Positions 1 to 6,127 of a DNA stretch of 6,127 nucleotides are shown here, piece by piece (within the stretch, counting starts at the first letter, position 1; each line of letters begins with the position of its first letter). The position numbers were made by a program, and so were the translations under genes. The DNA is from Deltaproteobacteria bacterium (GTDB lineage: Bacteria; Desulfobacterota; Desulfobacteria; Desulfobacterales; ETH-SRB1): the NCBI GenBank assembly GCA_019314185.1, contig JAFCZU010000357.1, forward strand, positions 1 through 6,127, written 5' to 3'. The notes under the pieces are model-generated. The model was not told where the DNA came from. It worked only from the letters and a program-made list of their open reading frames with translations, and did not search any database.

Positions 1-489
1 GAAGCTGTTCCAAAAGTATTATCTAAGGTGCCGGTAACGCTGCTTGTTGTCGGGGAATTCTGGAAAGACAAGGATTATTATATTGATCTTGTTGATAAAC
101 TAAGCATTAAGAAAAATGTTATTTTTGTGGATGAATATGTTCCCAATGAAGAAGTCAGCAAATATTTCAGTGCTGCCGATTTGGTAGTACAGCCATATAT
201 TTCAGCCACTGGAAGCGGCATTATTCAGATTGCTTTTGGTTTCCATAAGCCGGTAATTGCCACACGAGTCGGGTGTTTGCCGGAGGTCGTAAGGAATGGG
301 GAAACCGGTTATCTGGTATCTCCAGAATCTTCCTCATCTCCAGAATCTTCCTCAGAAATTGCAAGTGCTATAATTAAGTTTTTTCAGGAGAAACAGGCAG
401 AAGAATTTGCAGAGAATATCAAAAAGGATAATTACAGGTTTTCATGGGATAGAATTGTAGATGTTATTGAAGAATTAGCATCTTCTTGA
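1..489 (+). CDS. GT4-type glycosyltransferase, C-terminal part (5' end outside window)
   Basis: The reading frame is open from base 1, so the ATG-less 5' end lies outside the window; about 162 C-terminal residues are visible. The protein looks like the nucleotide-sugar-binding half of a GT-B glycosyltransferase of family GT4, which transfers a sugar from an NDP-sugar to a growing lipid-linked glycan at the inner face of the membrane. Visible signs are the strand LLVVGEFW, the segment NVIFVDEYVPNEEVSKYFSA, then ADLVVQPY, and the donor-site region with ATGSGIIQIAF followed by KPVIATRVGCLPEVV and NGETGYLV. The usual E-x7-E stretch is here the SATGSG variant, which I recall from other GT4 proteins. 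Directly after GETGYLV sits a duplicated Ser-rich SPESSS unit. The stop at 487-489 lies 44 bases before the preferred start of the next gene. The sugar and linkage cannot be predicted. Confidence 0.9.
   Translation, partial: EAVPKVLSKVPVTLLVVGEFWKDKDYYIDLVDKLSIKKNVIFVDEYVPNEEVSKYFSAADLVVQPYISATGSGIIQIAFGFHKPVIATRVGCLPEVVRNGETGYLVSPESSSSPESSSEIASAIIKFFQEKQAEEFAENIKKDNYRFSWDRIVDVIEELASS
318..354 (+). repeat. Perfect 18-bp in-frame tandem duplication inside the glycosyltransferase
   Basis: The unit TCTCCAGAATCTTCCTCA occurs at 319-336 and again, without mismatch, at 337-354; base 318 also matches the period. It encodes SPESSS twice, in the loop just after the conserved GETGYLV motif, where family members normally pass straight into a helix. 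Eighteen bases keep the frame, so the protein stays readable. Identity at every base suggests a recent slippage event. Confidence 0.9.
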
Positions 490-521
490 TCAATAGTCTC
501 CTCAATTCTCATGATAAGATG

Positions 522-527
522 AAAGGA
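522..527 (+). promoter_or_regulatory. Shine-Dalgarno deciding the pyruvyl transferase start
   Basis: AAAGGA is followed by a 6-base spacer and ATG at 534. The two other in-frame starts, TTG at 486 (overlapping the upstream stop) and ATG at 519, have no comparable purine-rich site at the right distance, so 534 is preferred. Confidence 0.65.
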
Positions 528-533
528 ACTCTT

Positions 534-1832
534 ATGAAAACATATCATGCATGGAAAATAAGCCAAGCTAACGCCTTGCAACAACCCTTTAATTTCTTGT
601 TGAGTGGAGCGTTTTTGAGTTGCAATCTTGGAACCGCCGCAATGGCTTTTTCAACTATTGATCTTTTGAAGAAAAACTTCCCAAATTGTCACATTTGTGT
701 TCTTTCAACGCGATCTACAAAAGACCGTTTACTATATCCTGATCAACATATTCAGCATGACAGCCGAACCTCCTTGCAAGGCATACTTGTACTCCTTTGT
801 TCTATATTATGGTGGATAGTGCACAGAATATTTCGCAAGGACCTCAAATGCCTCAGGCATGATCAAGAGCGTGATGTTTATTACCAGACTAACCTCCTTA
901 TTGACCTCTCCGGTGACACGATTACCGAGGATTATGGGCCCCTGGTGCTCTTTAGTCATTGTATTCCCATCCTAATTGCCAACTGTTTCGGAAAACCAGT
1001 AGTCTTGTTCGGGCAGACAATCGGCCCATTTACATGGAGTAAGCCGTTCATGCGATGGCTTTTAAAGCGTTGTGATTTTATTATCGCTCGTGACGAATTT
1101 ACCTATAGCTATCTCCAAAAATTGGGGATAGCTTACAACCACCTGGGAAGCTCGATCGATATGGCGTTCTTGCTTGGAACGGCCAGTGTCTCACAAGCCA
1201 GAGCGATTCAAGCTGAAACTGGGTACAATCCAAAACGTCGATTAACTCTTGGCATGACGGTGAGCAGGCAATTTAAAAACTTTGTTGAAAAACACTCGCA
1301 ACGTCCAAGCAACAAGGGTTTTTTTGACACCATGTCCGAGGTTGTTGACCGATTTATCGAAACCCATGATGCCCAGGTGGTTCTGTTTGCCCACGTAACG
1401 GGACCCACTGAACGCTTAGACGATAGAGTTGTCTCACACGAACTGCGCAGGCACTGCAGACATGCCGATCGCGTAATCGTAATTGATAAAGATCTGAATC
1501 CCAAGGCAATCAAGGCCATGATTGCACGCTGTAATATCTTTTGCGGGTCACGGATGCATTCCAACATTGCAGCAACCACGAGTGGAGTGCCAACGATTGC
1601 GATGGCATACTCCATAAAGAGCCGCGGCATAATGAAACGAATGGGGATGGAAGATTGGGTCGTAGAAATTCCCCAACTAACTGCAGCATATCTTTTCAAA
1701 CGTTTGAATGACCTGCTGGCTCATTCCGATGACGTTCGTGTGCAATTGGAGGCATGTATGCCATCCCTGAGGGAACAAGCAGAAGGCAATATCGAGGTTA
1801 TAAAACGCATTTTAGAAAGTTCATCAAAATAA
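534..1832 (+). CDS. Polysaccharide pyruvyl transferase family protein
   Basis: This 432-residue protein (counted from ATG 534) belongs to the polysaccharide pyruvyl transferase family (PF04230; relatives CsaB, WcaK, AmsJ). Characterised members transfer pyruvate from phosphoenolpyruvate onto a sugar of a surface glycan as a ketal, giving it negative charge; some relatives have other or unknown roles. Visible family signs are the N-terminal FLLSGAFLSCNLGTAAM at about residues 21-37 (replacing the usual G..N.GD segment), LIDLSGDTI near 122-130, the hallmark GQTIGPF at 160-166, ARDEFTYSYLQKLG at 185-198, and the C-terminal SRMHSNIAATTSGVPTIAMA at 339-358 followed by Y-x-x-K. Full length for the family, with no internal stop or frameshift. 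A hydrophobic stretch near residues 83-97 is probably buried rather than a true membrane helix. It sits between a glycosyltransferase and an asparagine-synthase-like gene, 15 bases upstream of the latter, so co-transcription is likely. The acceptor sugar is unknown. Confidence 0.88.
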   Translation: MKTYHAWKISQANALQQPFNFLLSGAFLSCNLGTAAMAFSTIDLLKKNFPNCHICVLSTRSTKDRLLYPDQHIQHDSRTSLQGILVLLCSILWWIVHRIFRKDLKCLRHDQERDVYYQTNLLIDLSGDTITEDYGPLVLFSHCIPILIANCFGKPVVLFGQTIGPFTWSKPFMRWLLKRCDFIIARDEFTYSYLQKLGIAYNHLGSSIDMAFLLGTASVSQARAIQAETGYNPKRRLTLGMTVSRQFKNFVEKHSQRPSNKGFFDTMSEVVDRFIETHDAQVVLFAHVTGPTERLDDRVVSHELRRHCRHADRVIVIDKDLNPKAIKAMIARCNIFCGSRMHSNIAATTSGVPTIAMAYSIKSRGIMKRMGMEDWVVEIPQLTAAYLFKRLNDLLAHSDDVRVQLEACMPSLREQAEGNIEVIKRILESSSK

Positions 1833-1847
1833 TTCAGGGCTAAAAGC

Positions 1848-3729
1848 ATGAATCTCATATTTGGTTGCGCGACGACACTTTCTGATAATCACTACTTTGC
1901 TTCTTTAAAGGAAGCGATTGAAAGAAACTACGGACAGGATGCTATTGTCCCAAATACTGGCATATCTTCTAACCGGATAGGCTATATCGACGACGGCGGT
2001 AAAGTGCTCGGATATGCAAGCGATAGCCACCTGTCTCTGATCTTCCTCGGAGCGTTGTACAAGCCCCTGCCGGGCTGGAACAGAGGATCACCTCTGGATG
2101 ATCCCCACGCGACCGCCGAATACCTCTTATCTCGATATCGGCAGCTTGGGCTTGAGTTTCTTTATCAGGTGTGTGGCCAGTATGTCATCGTAGTTTGCCA
2201 TCACGATGAAAACAGGCTTATCCTGGCCAACGACCACAGCGGAACACGCGTTATGTTTTGTACCGAAATTGACGACTCCCTTATCTTTTCCACGAACATT
2301 TACTCGATTGCGGAAGCTCTCGGCGGCAAACTCGAAATAGACCGTTCTCTTGAAGACTTCATGCTTATTTACGGCTTTCTCCCGTGGAATCGGACCGTTT
2401 ACAGGTGCGATCCTTGAATGGCACAAAGGCAAAACTTCCATCCACAAAATCGAGAAATTCAACCCTTGGGAGGAACGCTTTGCCAATATCAATCTTGAGG
2501 CCATGGACGAGGACGCCATTATTAATACCCTCTACGATGCTTTCATGCAGGCTTTGGAAGAGATGGCCTGTTCCGCGAACGAGGTAGCGGTTCTTCTCGG
2601 AGGTTTCGATTCGGCGCTTGTGGCCTCCGGACTAAAGCAACTCGGGAAAAATATTGAAACCTTCTCTTTTCATTATGCAAGCGAGGGGTTCAATCAGCCG
2701 CATACTGACACCCTTGCATCCTATCTCGGTATACAGCATAACTGGGTAGAGATATCACCACAAATCGTTCGTGACGGGCTAATAAGCTTCACAGCCTCTT
2801 TCAATCAACCCTCGAACTGGCCAAACTACTTGATCCAGACGAAGCACCTGTGTTCTGTTATCCGGAACCGTGGTTTCGTCCACTGCTATTCAGGCGATGG
2901 GTGCGACGTGCTTTTTCTTGGCTATCCGCGTACCCATACGATGGCGAAGTTTTTCAATTCATCCTTTTCCATCCCTAAGCCCATAATCCAAATGCTGGCG
3001 ACGCTGGTTCAGTTCGAAGCAATAGAAAATGCGTGCGGTCGAACTTACCGTGTAGCTCTGAATATCCTGCGCAATTTTGGTCGTCGGCCGCCTATGCGAG
3101 GTTTCTTGAATTTCCGGATTTTCGACGAGATCTCGCTGAAACATCTGCGTAAGGGCAGGTCAAACGAGCAGGAATACTCAATCGAAGAAATCCTATTCAA
3201 ACTGACGAAAAACTTGAAGCATTTCTCTCCAGACCGTCTTGCTTACCGTGGCAAATCATCCATTGGTACCAATAAATCAAAAATATCAGGGAGCTCTGAC
3301 GCAGCGGGCGTAACTATATTGTCACCTTACCTGCATGTAGGGCTGGCCAGCTTTGCCGAGCGATTGCCGGATCGTTTCTGCCGACCAGAGGGGGACAAAG
3401 CCACGGCCGAAACCGGAAAATATATTCTGACCAAGATAGCCGAAAAGAAACATCTGCTGCCTGATGAGATCATCTATCAACCCAAATTGGCCGCGGTCTC
3501 TGCACCCGTTGACGATTGGTACATGGGACCACTGAGAAACGACGTGCTCGAAATAGTCAAACATTTGCCATTCAACTATGATAAAAAGTTCATGCGAGGT
3601 CTCATCGCCTCCAACTTCGTTCGAGAGCTTTATGTGAAATATCTGTCCGGCGATCATTTAACGACGCATGAGATGTCTCTTTTATTGACGTATGCCGGAT
3701 TCACGCGTCTCACAAAACTAAACCTTTAG
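1848..3729 (+). pseudogene. Asparagine-synthase-like (amidotransferase family) gene, split by a frameshift
   Basis: Two overlapping frames together give one AsnB-like protein of about 627 residues. Frame one (1848-2417, 189 residues from ATG, with a weak AGGG site at 1836-1839) is the glutaminase-like N-terminal domain; frame two (about 2403-3729) is the ATP-pyrophosphatase synthase domain. In frame one, ANDHSGTRVMF, LIFSTNIYSIAEAL and YGFLPWNRTVY match the second half of the AsnB N-domain. In frame two, LLGGFDSALVAS (2593-2628) is the PPi loop, SGDGCDVLFLGY (2890-2925) the second ATP-site motif, and ILSPYLHVGLASFAERLP, KYILTKIA, LLPDEIIYQPK follow in family order. Known members use ATP to adenylate a carboxylate and form an amide; in polysaccharide loci they may amidate sugar acids. 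Oddities: the protein begins MNLIFG, not MCGIFG, so the catalytic Cys2 is missing; SGGxDS is LGGFDS; SGEGADE is SGDGCDV. The downstream frame opens only with TTG and has no ATG until 2503, so it is not a natural separate gene. GC is higher than in the neighbours. Confidence 0.8.
2400..2421 (+). other. Frame-change point in the asparagine-synthase-like gene
   Basis: Upstream frame reads NRTVYR then CDP and TGA at 2415-2417. The frame shifted by +1 reads GAILEWHKGK from 2404 on. GAILEW resembles the family's L-x-P-G-x-x-L-x-W segment, so the switch in homology falls at about 2403-2406, not at the stop codon. Family members usually have about ten residues between the RT of this motif and the PG; only about three remain here. 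A deletion of 3k+2 bases, around 20, explains both the lost residues and the new frame better than a one-base error. A recoding event at CCT TGA is a less likely alternative. Confidence 0.6.
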
Positions 3730-3746
3730 CTTGGTCATTTCAGCCT

Positions 3747-3896
3747 ATGAAACGGTTCAAAAGTGTTTTTATTAAACCGTGGTGTTACGACCTATCAACG
3801 TCCATTTATATGATTAATCAGGATGAAATGAACCGAAGAACAATGACTAAAGACCGTAACAACAAAATCGCAGGTCGTTGCTCTGGGTGCACATGA
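3747..3896 (+). CDS. Doubtful small ORF, 49 residues, upstream of the methyltransferase
   Basis: ATG at 3747 opens a 49-codon frame starting MKRFKSVFIKPW and ending in RCSGCT, with its TGA at 3894-3896 overlapping the methyltransferase ATG as ATGA. I do not recognise the product. It has no clear Shine-Dalgarno, no signal peptide and no membrane segment; it is basic and has three cysteines (residues 13, 45, 48). It fills the only gap in the cluster (3730-3892), in which I see no good terminator or promoter. It may be a real leader or coupling ORF, the remnant of an older gene, the displaced N-terminus of the methyltransferase, or chance. Low confidence. Confidence 0.22.
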   Translation: MKRFKSVFIKPWCYDLSTSIYMINQDEMNRRTMTKDRNNKIAGRCSGCT

Positions 3897-4534
3897 TACT
3901 ACAGAAACGCAAAGTAAGAGGCAGAGGACCGGTCATTTACTTGAATCGCCTTCCCAAAGCCAAGATGATTGAAGCCATTCTGCAAGACTTCTTGAATAGA
4001 CCGGTTAAGGGTTTCAGGGTATTAGATATTGGATGCGGTAATGGTGGCATAAGTGAGTATTTCTCGAGGAATAACAACCAGTACGCTGTGGATATCAATG
4101 ACATGAGAAATAACAAAGAGGCCGGTTTCAACTTTAGTCTTGTTGATTCGGAAAAATTATCGTTTTCAGATGGCTTTTTTGATATAATTCTATCCCATCA
4201 CGTAATCGAGCATGTCGAAAATCAGGATTTGCATCTGGATGAAATCAAGAGAGTTCTTAAGCCAATAGGTATTTGTTATCTTGCCACGCCAAACAAGAGT
4301 TCACCCATCATGGAAGGGCACGTGGGAAATAATAAGGTATTCCGATATAGAGAGATGGTTCCTTTTTTTCAAAAACACGGTTATGACTGCCATGAGTATG
4401 GCGTGAAGGTATTTAGAGAGCCTAAAAAGTTCTTTGGAGAAAAGCAATATGGCAAATTCTTTCCGCTTTTTCTGGCGCATATGCTGAAGCCGCTTTTTCC
4501 AAGTCAGATATTTATTCTAAAGCCAAATGCGTAA
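3893..4534 (+). CDS. Class I SAM-dependent methyltransferase (Methyltransf_11 type)
   Basis: This 213-residue protein (from ATG 3893) has the Rossmann-fold SAM methyltransferase signature. Motif I is VLDIGCGNGG at residues 43-52, the acidic ribose-binding strand end is AVDIND at 65-70, LVDSEKLSF at 84-92 is the motif III region, and FFDIILSHHVIEH at 95-107 with the following EIKRVLKPIGICYLATPNKS are motifs IV-V. Enzymes of this type move a methyl group from S-adenosylmethionine to a small molecule, sugar or lipid-linked glycan; in this setting an O-methylation of a glycan residue is a reasonable inference, but the substrate cannot be read from sequence. A TTG start at 3878 would add five residues; neither start has a strong ribosome site, but ATG 3893 overlaps a small upstream ORF as ATGA. 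The N-terminal lead before motif I is short and basic, and may be truncated. The stop overlaps the start of the next gene by 8 bases. Confidence 0.83.
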   Translation: MILQKRKVRGRGPVIYLNRLPKAKMIEAILQDFLNRPVKGFRVLDIGCGNGGISEYFSRNNNQYAVDINDMRNNKEAGFNFSLVDSEKLSFSDGFFDIILSHHVIEHVENQDLHLDEIKRVLKPIGICYLATPNKSSPIMEGHVGNNKVFRYREMVPFFQKHGYDCHEYGVKVFREPKKFFGEKQYGKFFPLFLAHMLKPLFPSQIFILKPNA

Positions 4535-5558
4535 GAGCGTTCTTAAAGCGCCTTTTTCAAAGTTCTCTTCAAAAACAGAGTCGAAACAACTAATTATGAA
4601 TGTAAGAATCAAAACATTTGCAAGAAATTTTATCTCTGTCATCATTATTGCGGGGCTTGGTTATTATCTCTGGACACACTGGGACATTTTTTATGCTGCA
4701 TTAGACGTCTCATGGCATCATATCCTAGGCTTGCTGTTATGCATCATCTTGACATTTATGTTAAACAGCTGTCAGGTTCTATTGTTATTCCGTAAGTTAG
4801 GAGTAAAAATCGGTTTTTGGGAAAATCTCTTTGTGCTTATTGCTATGATACTAGGAAATCATTTGCCCATGCGTACGGGTTCACTCATCAGGATGCGCTA
4901 TTTCAAAAAAGTCCATGGTCTCGAATATGTAAAATTCACTAGTACCATAGCTGTTCGGACGCTTATTCTTCTTGGTACTACGGGTATTTTGGGCTGTATT
5001 GGCATGATTGGATTAAAGCTCTCAGGTTCACCGTTTAACGTGGTTCTTTTATGCATTCTTATTAGTATGGTAGTTATTTCGCTAACGGTATGTCTTATAC
5101 CGGCACCCAAAATAGTGAAGCCCAAAAACGTTTTTTTGAAGGTGTGGTCGGATTTTTTGACCGGATTTGACACAATACAGTCCCACCCTACGCTACTTTT
5201 ACAGATTGTGGGGTTGGTCCTGATGCAATTTGCGGTTCTTGCTATTAGACTCTATATTAGTTTTGACGCTATTCAGGTCGAACTTTCACCATGGATATTT
5301 CTTATACTTGCCCCCATGACGTCTTTGATTTCGTTTTTGTCCCTGACACCTGGAAATTTGGGTCTAAGGGAATGGGCAATCGGAATAATTTCGCTTGCAT
5401 CGGGCGTTGACCTTAGTAGCGGTATATTCGCTGGTACCTTGGACAGAGCCGTCCTGATGGCGTGTACTTTTGTTTTTGGCTCTGGTTCGCTTGCATATGT
5501 CTGGATCCGAATCAAGAAAGCAACAGCCAGTGATAAAAAAACTCAGTCGGTGCAATAA
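4527..5558 (+). CDS. UPF0104 / lysylphosphatidylglycerol-synthase TM-region membrane protein
   Basis: A 343-residue polytopic inner-membrane protein of the LPG_synthase_TM family (PF03706, UPF0104, as in the AglD and YbhN group and the membrane half of MprF). Hydrophobic segments fall near residues 34-50, 64-87, 100-112, 142-164, 170-192, 223-245, 255-276, 283-293 and 305-327. Conserved family points are NHLPMRTGSLIRMRYF at 111-126 and LTPGNLGLREWAIG at 273-286, the latter being the typical PGxxGxxE motif. It has no C-terminal aminoacyl-transferase domain, so it is not an MprF. Its biochemical role is unproven; in polysaccharide loci such proteins are suspected of handling or translocating lipid-linked intermediates. 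ATG 4527 overlaps the methyltransferase stop (4532-4534), fitting translational coupling; ATG 4596, shortly before the first helix, would give 320 residues and is a real alternative, since neither start has a clear ribosome site. The 3' end looks normal and precedes a radical SAM fragment. Confidence 0.87.
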   Translation: MRKSVLKAPFSKFSSKTESKQLIMNVRIKTFARNFISVIIIAGLGYYLWTHWDIFYAALDVSWHHILGLLLCIILTFMLNSCQVLLLFRKLGVKIGFWENLFVLIAMILGNHLPMRTGSLIRMRYFKKVHGLEYVKFTSTIAVRTLILLGTTGILGCIGMIGLKLSGSPFNVVLLCILISMVVISLTVCLIPAPKIVKPKNVFLKVWSDFLTGFDTIQSHPTLLLQIVGLVLMQFAVLAIRLYISFDAIQVELSPWIFLILAPMTSLISFLSLTPGNLGLREWAIGIISLASGVDLSSGIFAGTLDRAVLMACTFVFGSGSLAYVWIRIKKATASDKKTQSVQ

Positions 5559-5559
5559 T

Positions 5560-5880
5560 GCCAAGTTTTTATCCACAAATCACATTCTTCAAGAACAGTG
5601 CCGGGCATGCTATGCAGGGATTTCCAATGTACATATTAACTATAATGGCGAAGTCTGGCCGTGCTGCGTCCTCGGATACTCTCAAACCATGGGATTCTTG
5701 CGAGAACAGGGATATGACTTCCAGAAAATCTGGCATTTAGATCAAGCAAATGGGGTTAGAGGCTATATAAAGGACGGCCATTGTGCATGTCCATTGGCAA
5801 ATCAGGCGTATTCGAATATTTTGTGCAATATAAAATATATGTCAAAAGCAGTTAAAAACATTTGGGGTATGATAGCCTAA
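5560..5880 (+). pseudogene. C-terminal SPASM-like tail of a radical SAM protein, core missing
   Basis: About 106 residues in this frame look like the end of a radical SAM/SPASM enzyme: CRACYAGISNVHINYNGEVW, then PCC, then a stretch with FQKIWHLDQANGVR and HCAC, ending with a short basic tail. Cysteine codons start at 5599, 5608, 5662, 5665, 5779, 5785 and 5824, a pattern suited to an auxiliary iron-sulfur cluster. The radical SAM core with its CxxxCxxC motif, normally some 200-250 residues upstream, is absent: the preceding DNA encodes the intact end of the membrane protein. The frame stays open back into that gene, with ATG 5497 and TTG 5470 as nominal starts, but the 5' part is simply the membrane-protein DNA read out of phase. 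I therefore read it as a relic left by a deletion or recombination with its junction near 5558. A translated stand-alone SPASM-like protein starting at ATG 5497 (127 residues) cannot be excluded. Confidence 0.62.
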
Positions 5881-5883
5881 GGA
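5878..5883 (+). promoter_or_regulatory. Shine-Dalgarno for the AAA-ATPase-like gene
   Basis: TAAGGA overlaps the stop codon of the radical SAM fragment and lies 9 bases before ATG 5893. It is one of the clearest ribosome sites in the window and supports that start. Confidence 0.65.
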
Positions 5884-5892
5884 AATGAACTT

Positions 5893-6127
5893 ATGAAAAG
5901 ACTTCCTGTAGGGATACAGACATTTCGTGATATTGTTCAAAACGATTATCTGTATGTTGATAAGACAGAGAAGATATTCGATTTAGTGAATAATCCAAAA
6001 GGCGTATATTTTTTCTCCAGGCCGAGAAGGTTCGGGAAGAGTCTTTTGATCTCCACGTTGAATGAGATATTTGAAGGTGAGAAGGAGCTGTTTAAGGATC
6101 TGTGGATATACAAGGCAGATTATGCGT
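5893..6127 (+). CDS. AAA-ATPase-like protein (PF09820 type), N-terminal part only
   Basis: The first 78 residues are visible and the gene runs off the right edge. LPVGIQTFRDIVQNDYLYVD, then KT, GVYFFSRPRRFGKSLLISTL and EIFEG at residues 4-62 are the characteristic opening of the AAA-ATPase-like family PF09820; RPRRFGKS at 43-50 is its P-loop variant for nucleotide binding. Full-length relatives are about 500-600 residues and usually end in a PD-(D/E)XK nuclease-like domain (PF08011), which would lie outside the window. Their function is not established. They are often present in many copies per genome in Bacteroidota, Thermotogota, Clostridia and some Desulfobacterota, scattered among unrelated genes. 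It is therefore probably not part of the glycan pathway and may mark the edge of the polysaccharide block. The start has a good ribosome site and follows the radical SAM fragment by 12 bases. Confidence 0.88.
   Translation, partial: MKRLPVGIQTFRDIVQNDYLYVDKTEKIFDLVNNPKGVYFFSRPRRFGKSLLISTLNEIFEGEKELFKDLWIYKADYA

Noticed and set aside
1208..1699. 163-codon open frame on the - strand within the pyruvyl transferase gene
   Set aside because: It is antisense to well-conserved family motifs including SRMHSNIAATTSG, has no recognisable domain, and looks like a by-product of the coding strand.
2127..2519. 130-codon open frame on the - strand across the frame break of the asparagine-synthase-like gene
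   Set aside because: Both + strand frames show clear family motifs; the antisense product resembles nothing and has no ribosome site I trust.
3322..3657. 111-codon open frame on the - strand
   Set aside because: Shadow of the C-terminal part of the synthase domain, whose motifs are on the + strand.
3752..3780. Inverted repeat ACGGTT / AACCGT as a possible terminator after the asparagine-synthase-like gene
   Set aside because: Only six base pairs with a 17-base loop and no T-run behind it; too weak for a terminator.
3787..3878. Distant inverted repeat ACGACCT / AGGTCGT flanking most of the gap before the methyltransferase
   Set aside because: Seven base pairs separated by 78 bases is within what chance gives; no other structure supports a riboswitch or mobile element end.
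5558..5740. 60-codon + strand frame starting at ATG 5558
   Set aside because: It is out of phase with the cysteine-rich SPASM-like frame over the same bases, and its product has no recognisable features.

Overview
The window is part of a bacterial surface-polysaccharide (exopolysaccharide, O-antigen or capsule) locus. All recognisable genes lie on the + strand and are packed head to tail. No rRNA, tRNA, CRISPR array or insertion sequence is visible. The taxon cannot be fixed from the sequence. The mixture of a GT4 glycosyltransferase, a pyruvyl-transferase-family protein, an asparagine-synthase-like protein, a SAM methyltransferase, an LPG-synthase/UPF0104 membrane protein, a radical-SAM SPASM tail and an AAA-ATPase-like/PD-(D/E)XK-type protein recalls accessory polysaccharide islands of Desulfobacterota or Nitrospirota-like Gram-negatives. 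That attribution is inference only.

Layout, left to right. 1-489: C-terminal part of a GT-B/GT4 glycosyltransferase, carrying a perfect 18-bp in-frame tandem duplication. 534-1832: an apparently intact polysaccharide pyruvyl transferase family protein. 1848-3729: an asparagine-synthase-like gene split into two frames near 2403-2417, with an altered N-terminus (no Cys2) and altered ATP-site motifs. 3730-3892: a short gap holding only a doubtful 49-codon ORF. 3893-4534: a class I SAM methyltransferase. 4527-5558: a multi-pass UPF0104/LPG-synthase-TM membrane protein whose start overlaps the methyltransferase stop. 5560-5880: the C-terminal cysteine-rich tail of a radical SAM protein with no radical SAM core. 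5893-6127: the start of an AAA-ATPase-like (PF09820-type) gene that runs off the window.

The genes plausibly cooperate in building and decorating a glycan. The glycosyltransferase would add a sugar, the pyruvyl-transferase-family enzyme and methyltransferase would modify it, and the asparagine-synthase-like protein, when intact, may have made an amide or similar ATP-dependent bond. The membrane protein may act on a lipid-linked intermediate. Base composition is uneven: sampled 60-base lines run from about 25% GC in the first gene to 55-60% GC in the asparagine-synthase-like gene. Together with two broken genes this suggests a mosaic, partly decaying accessory island. I do not see convincing evidence of an entirely new system. 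The most informative points are the disrupted, Cys-less asparagine-synthase homologue and the headless radical SAM fragment.
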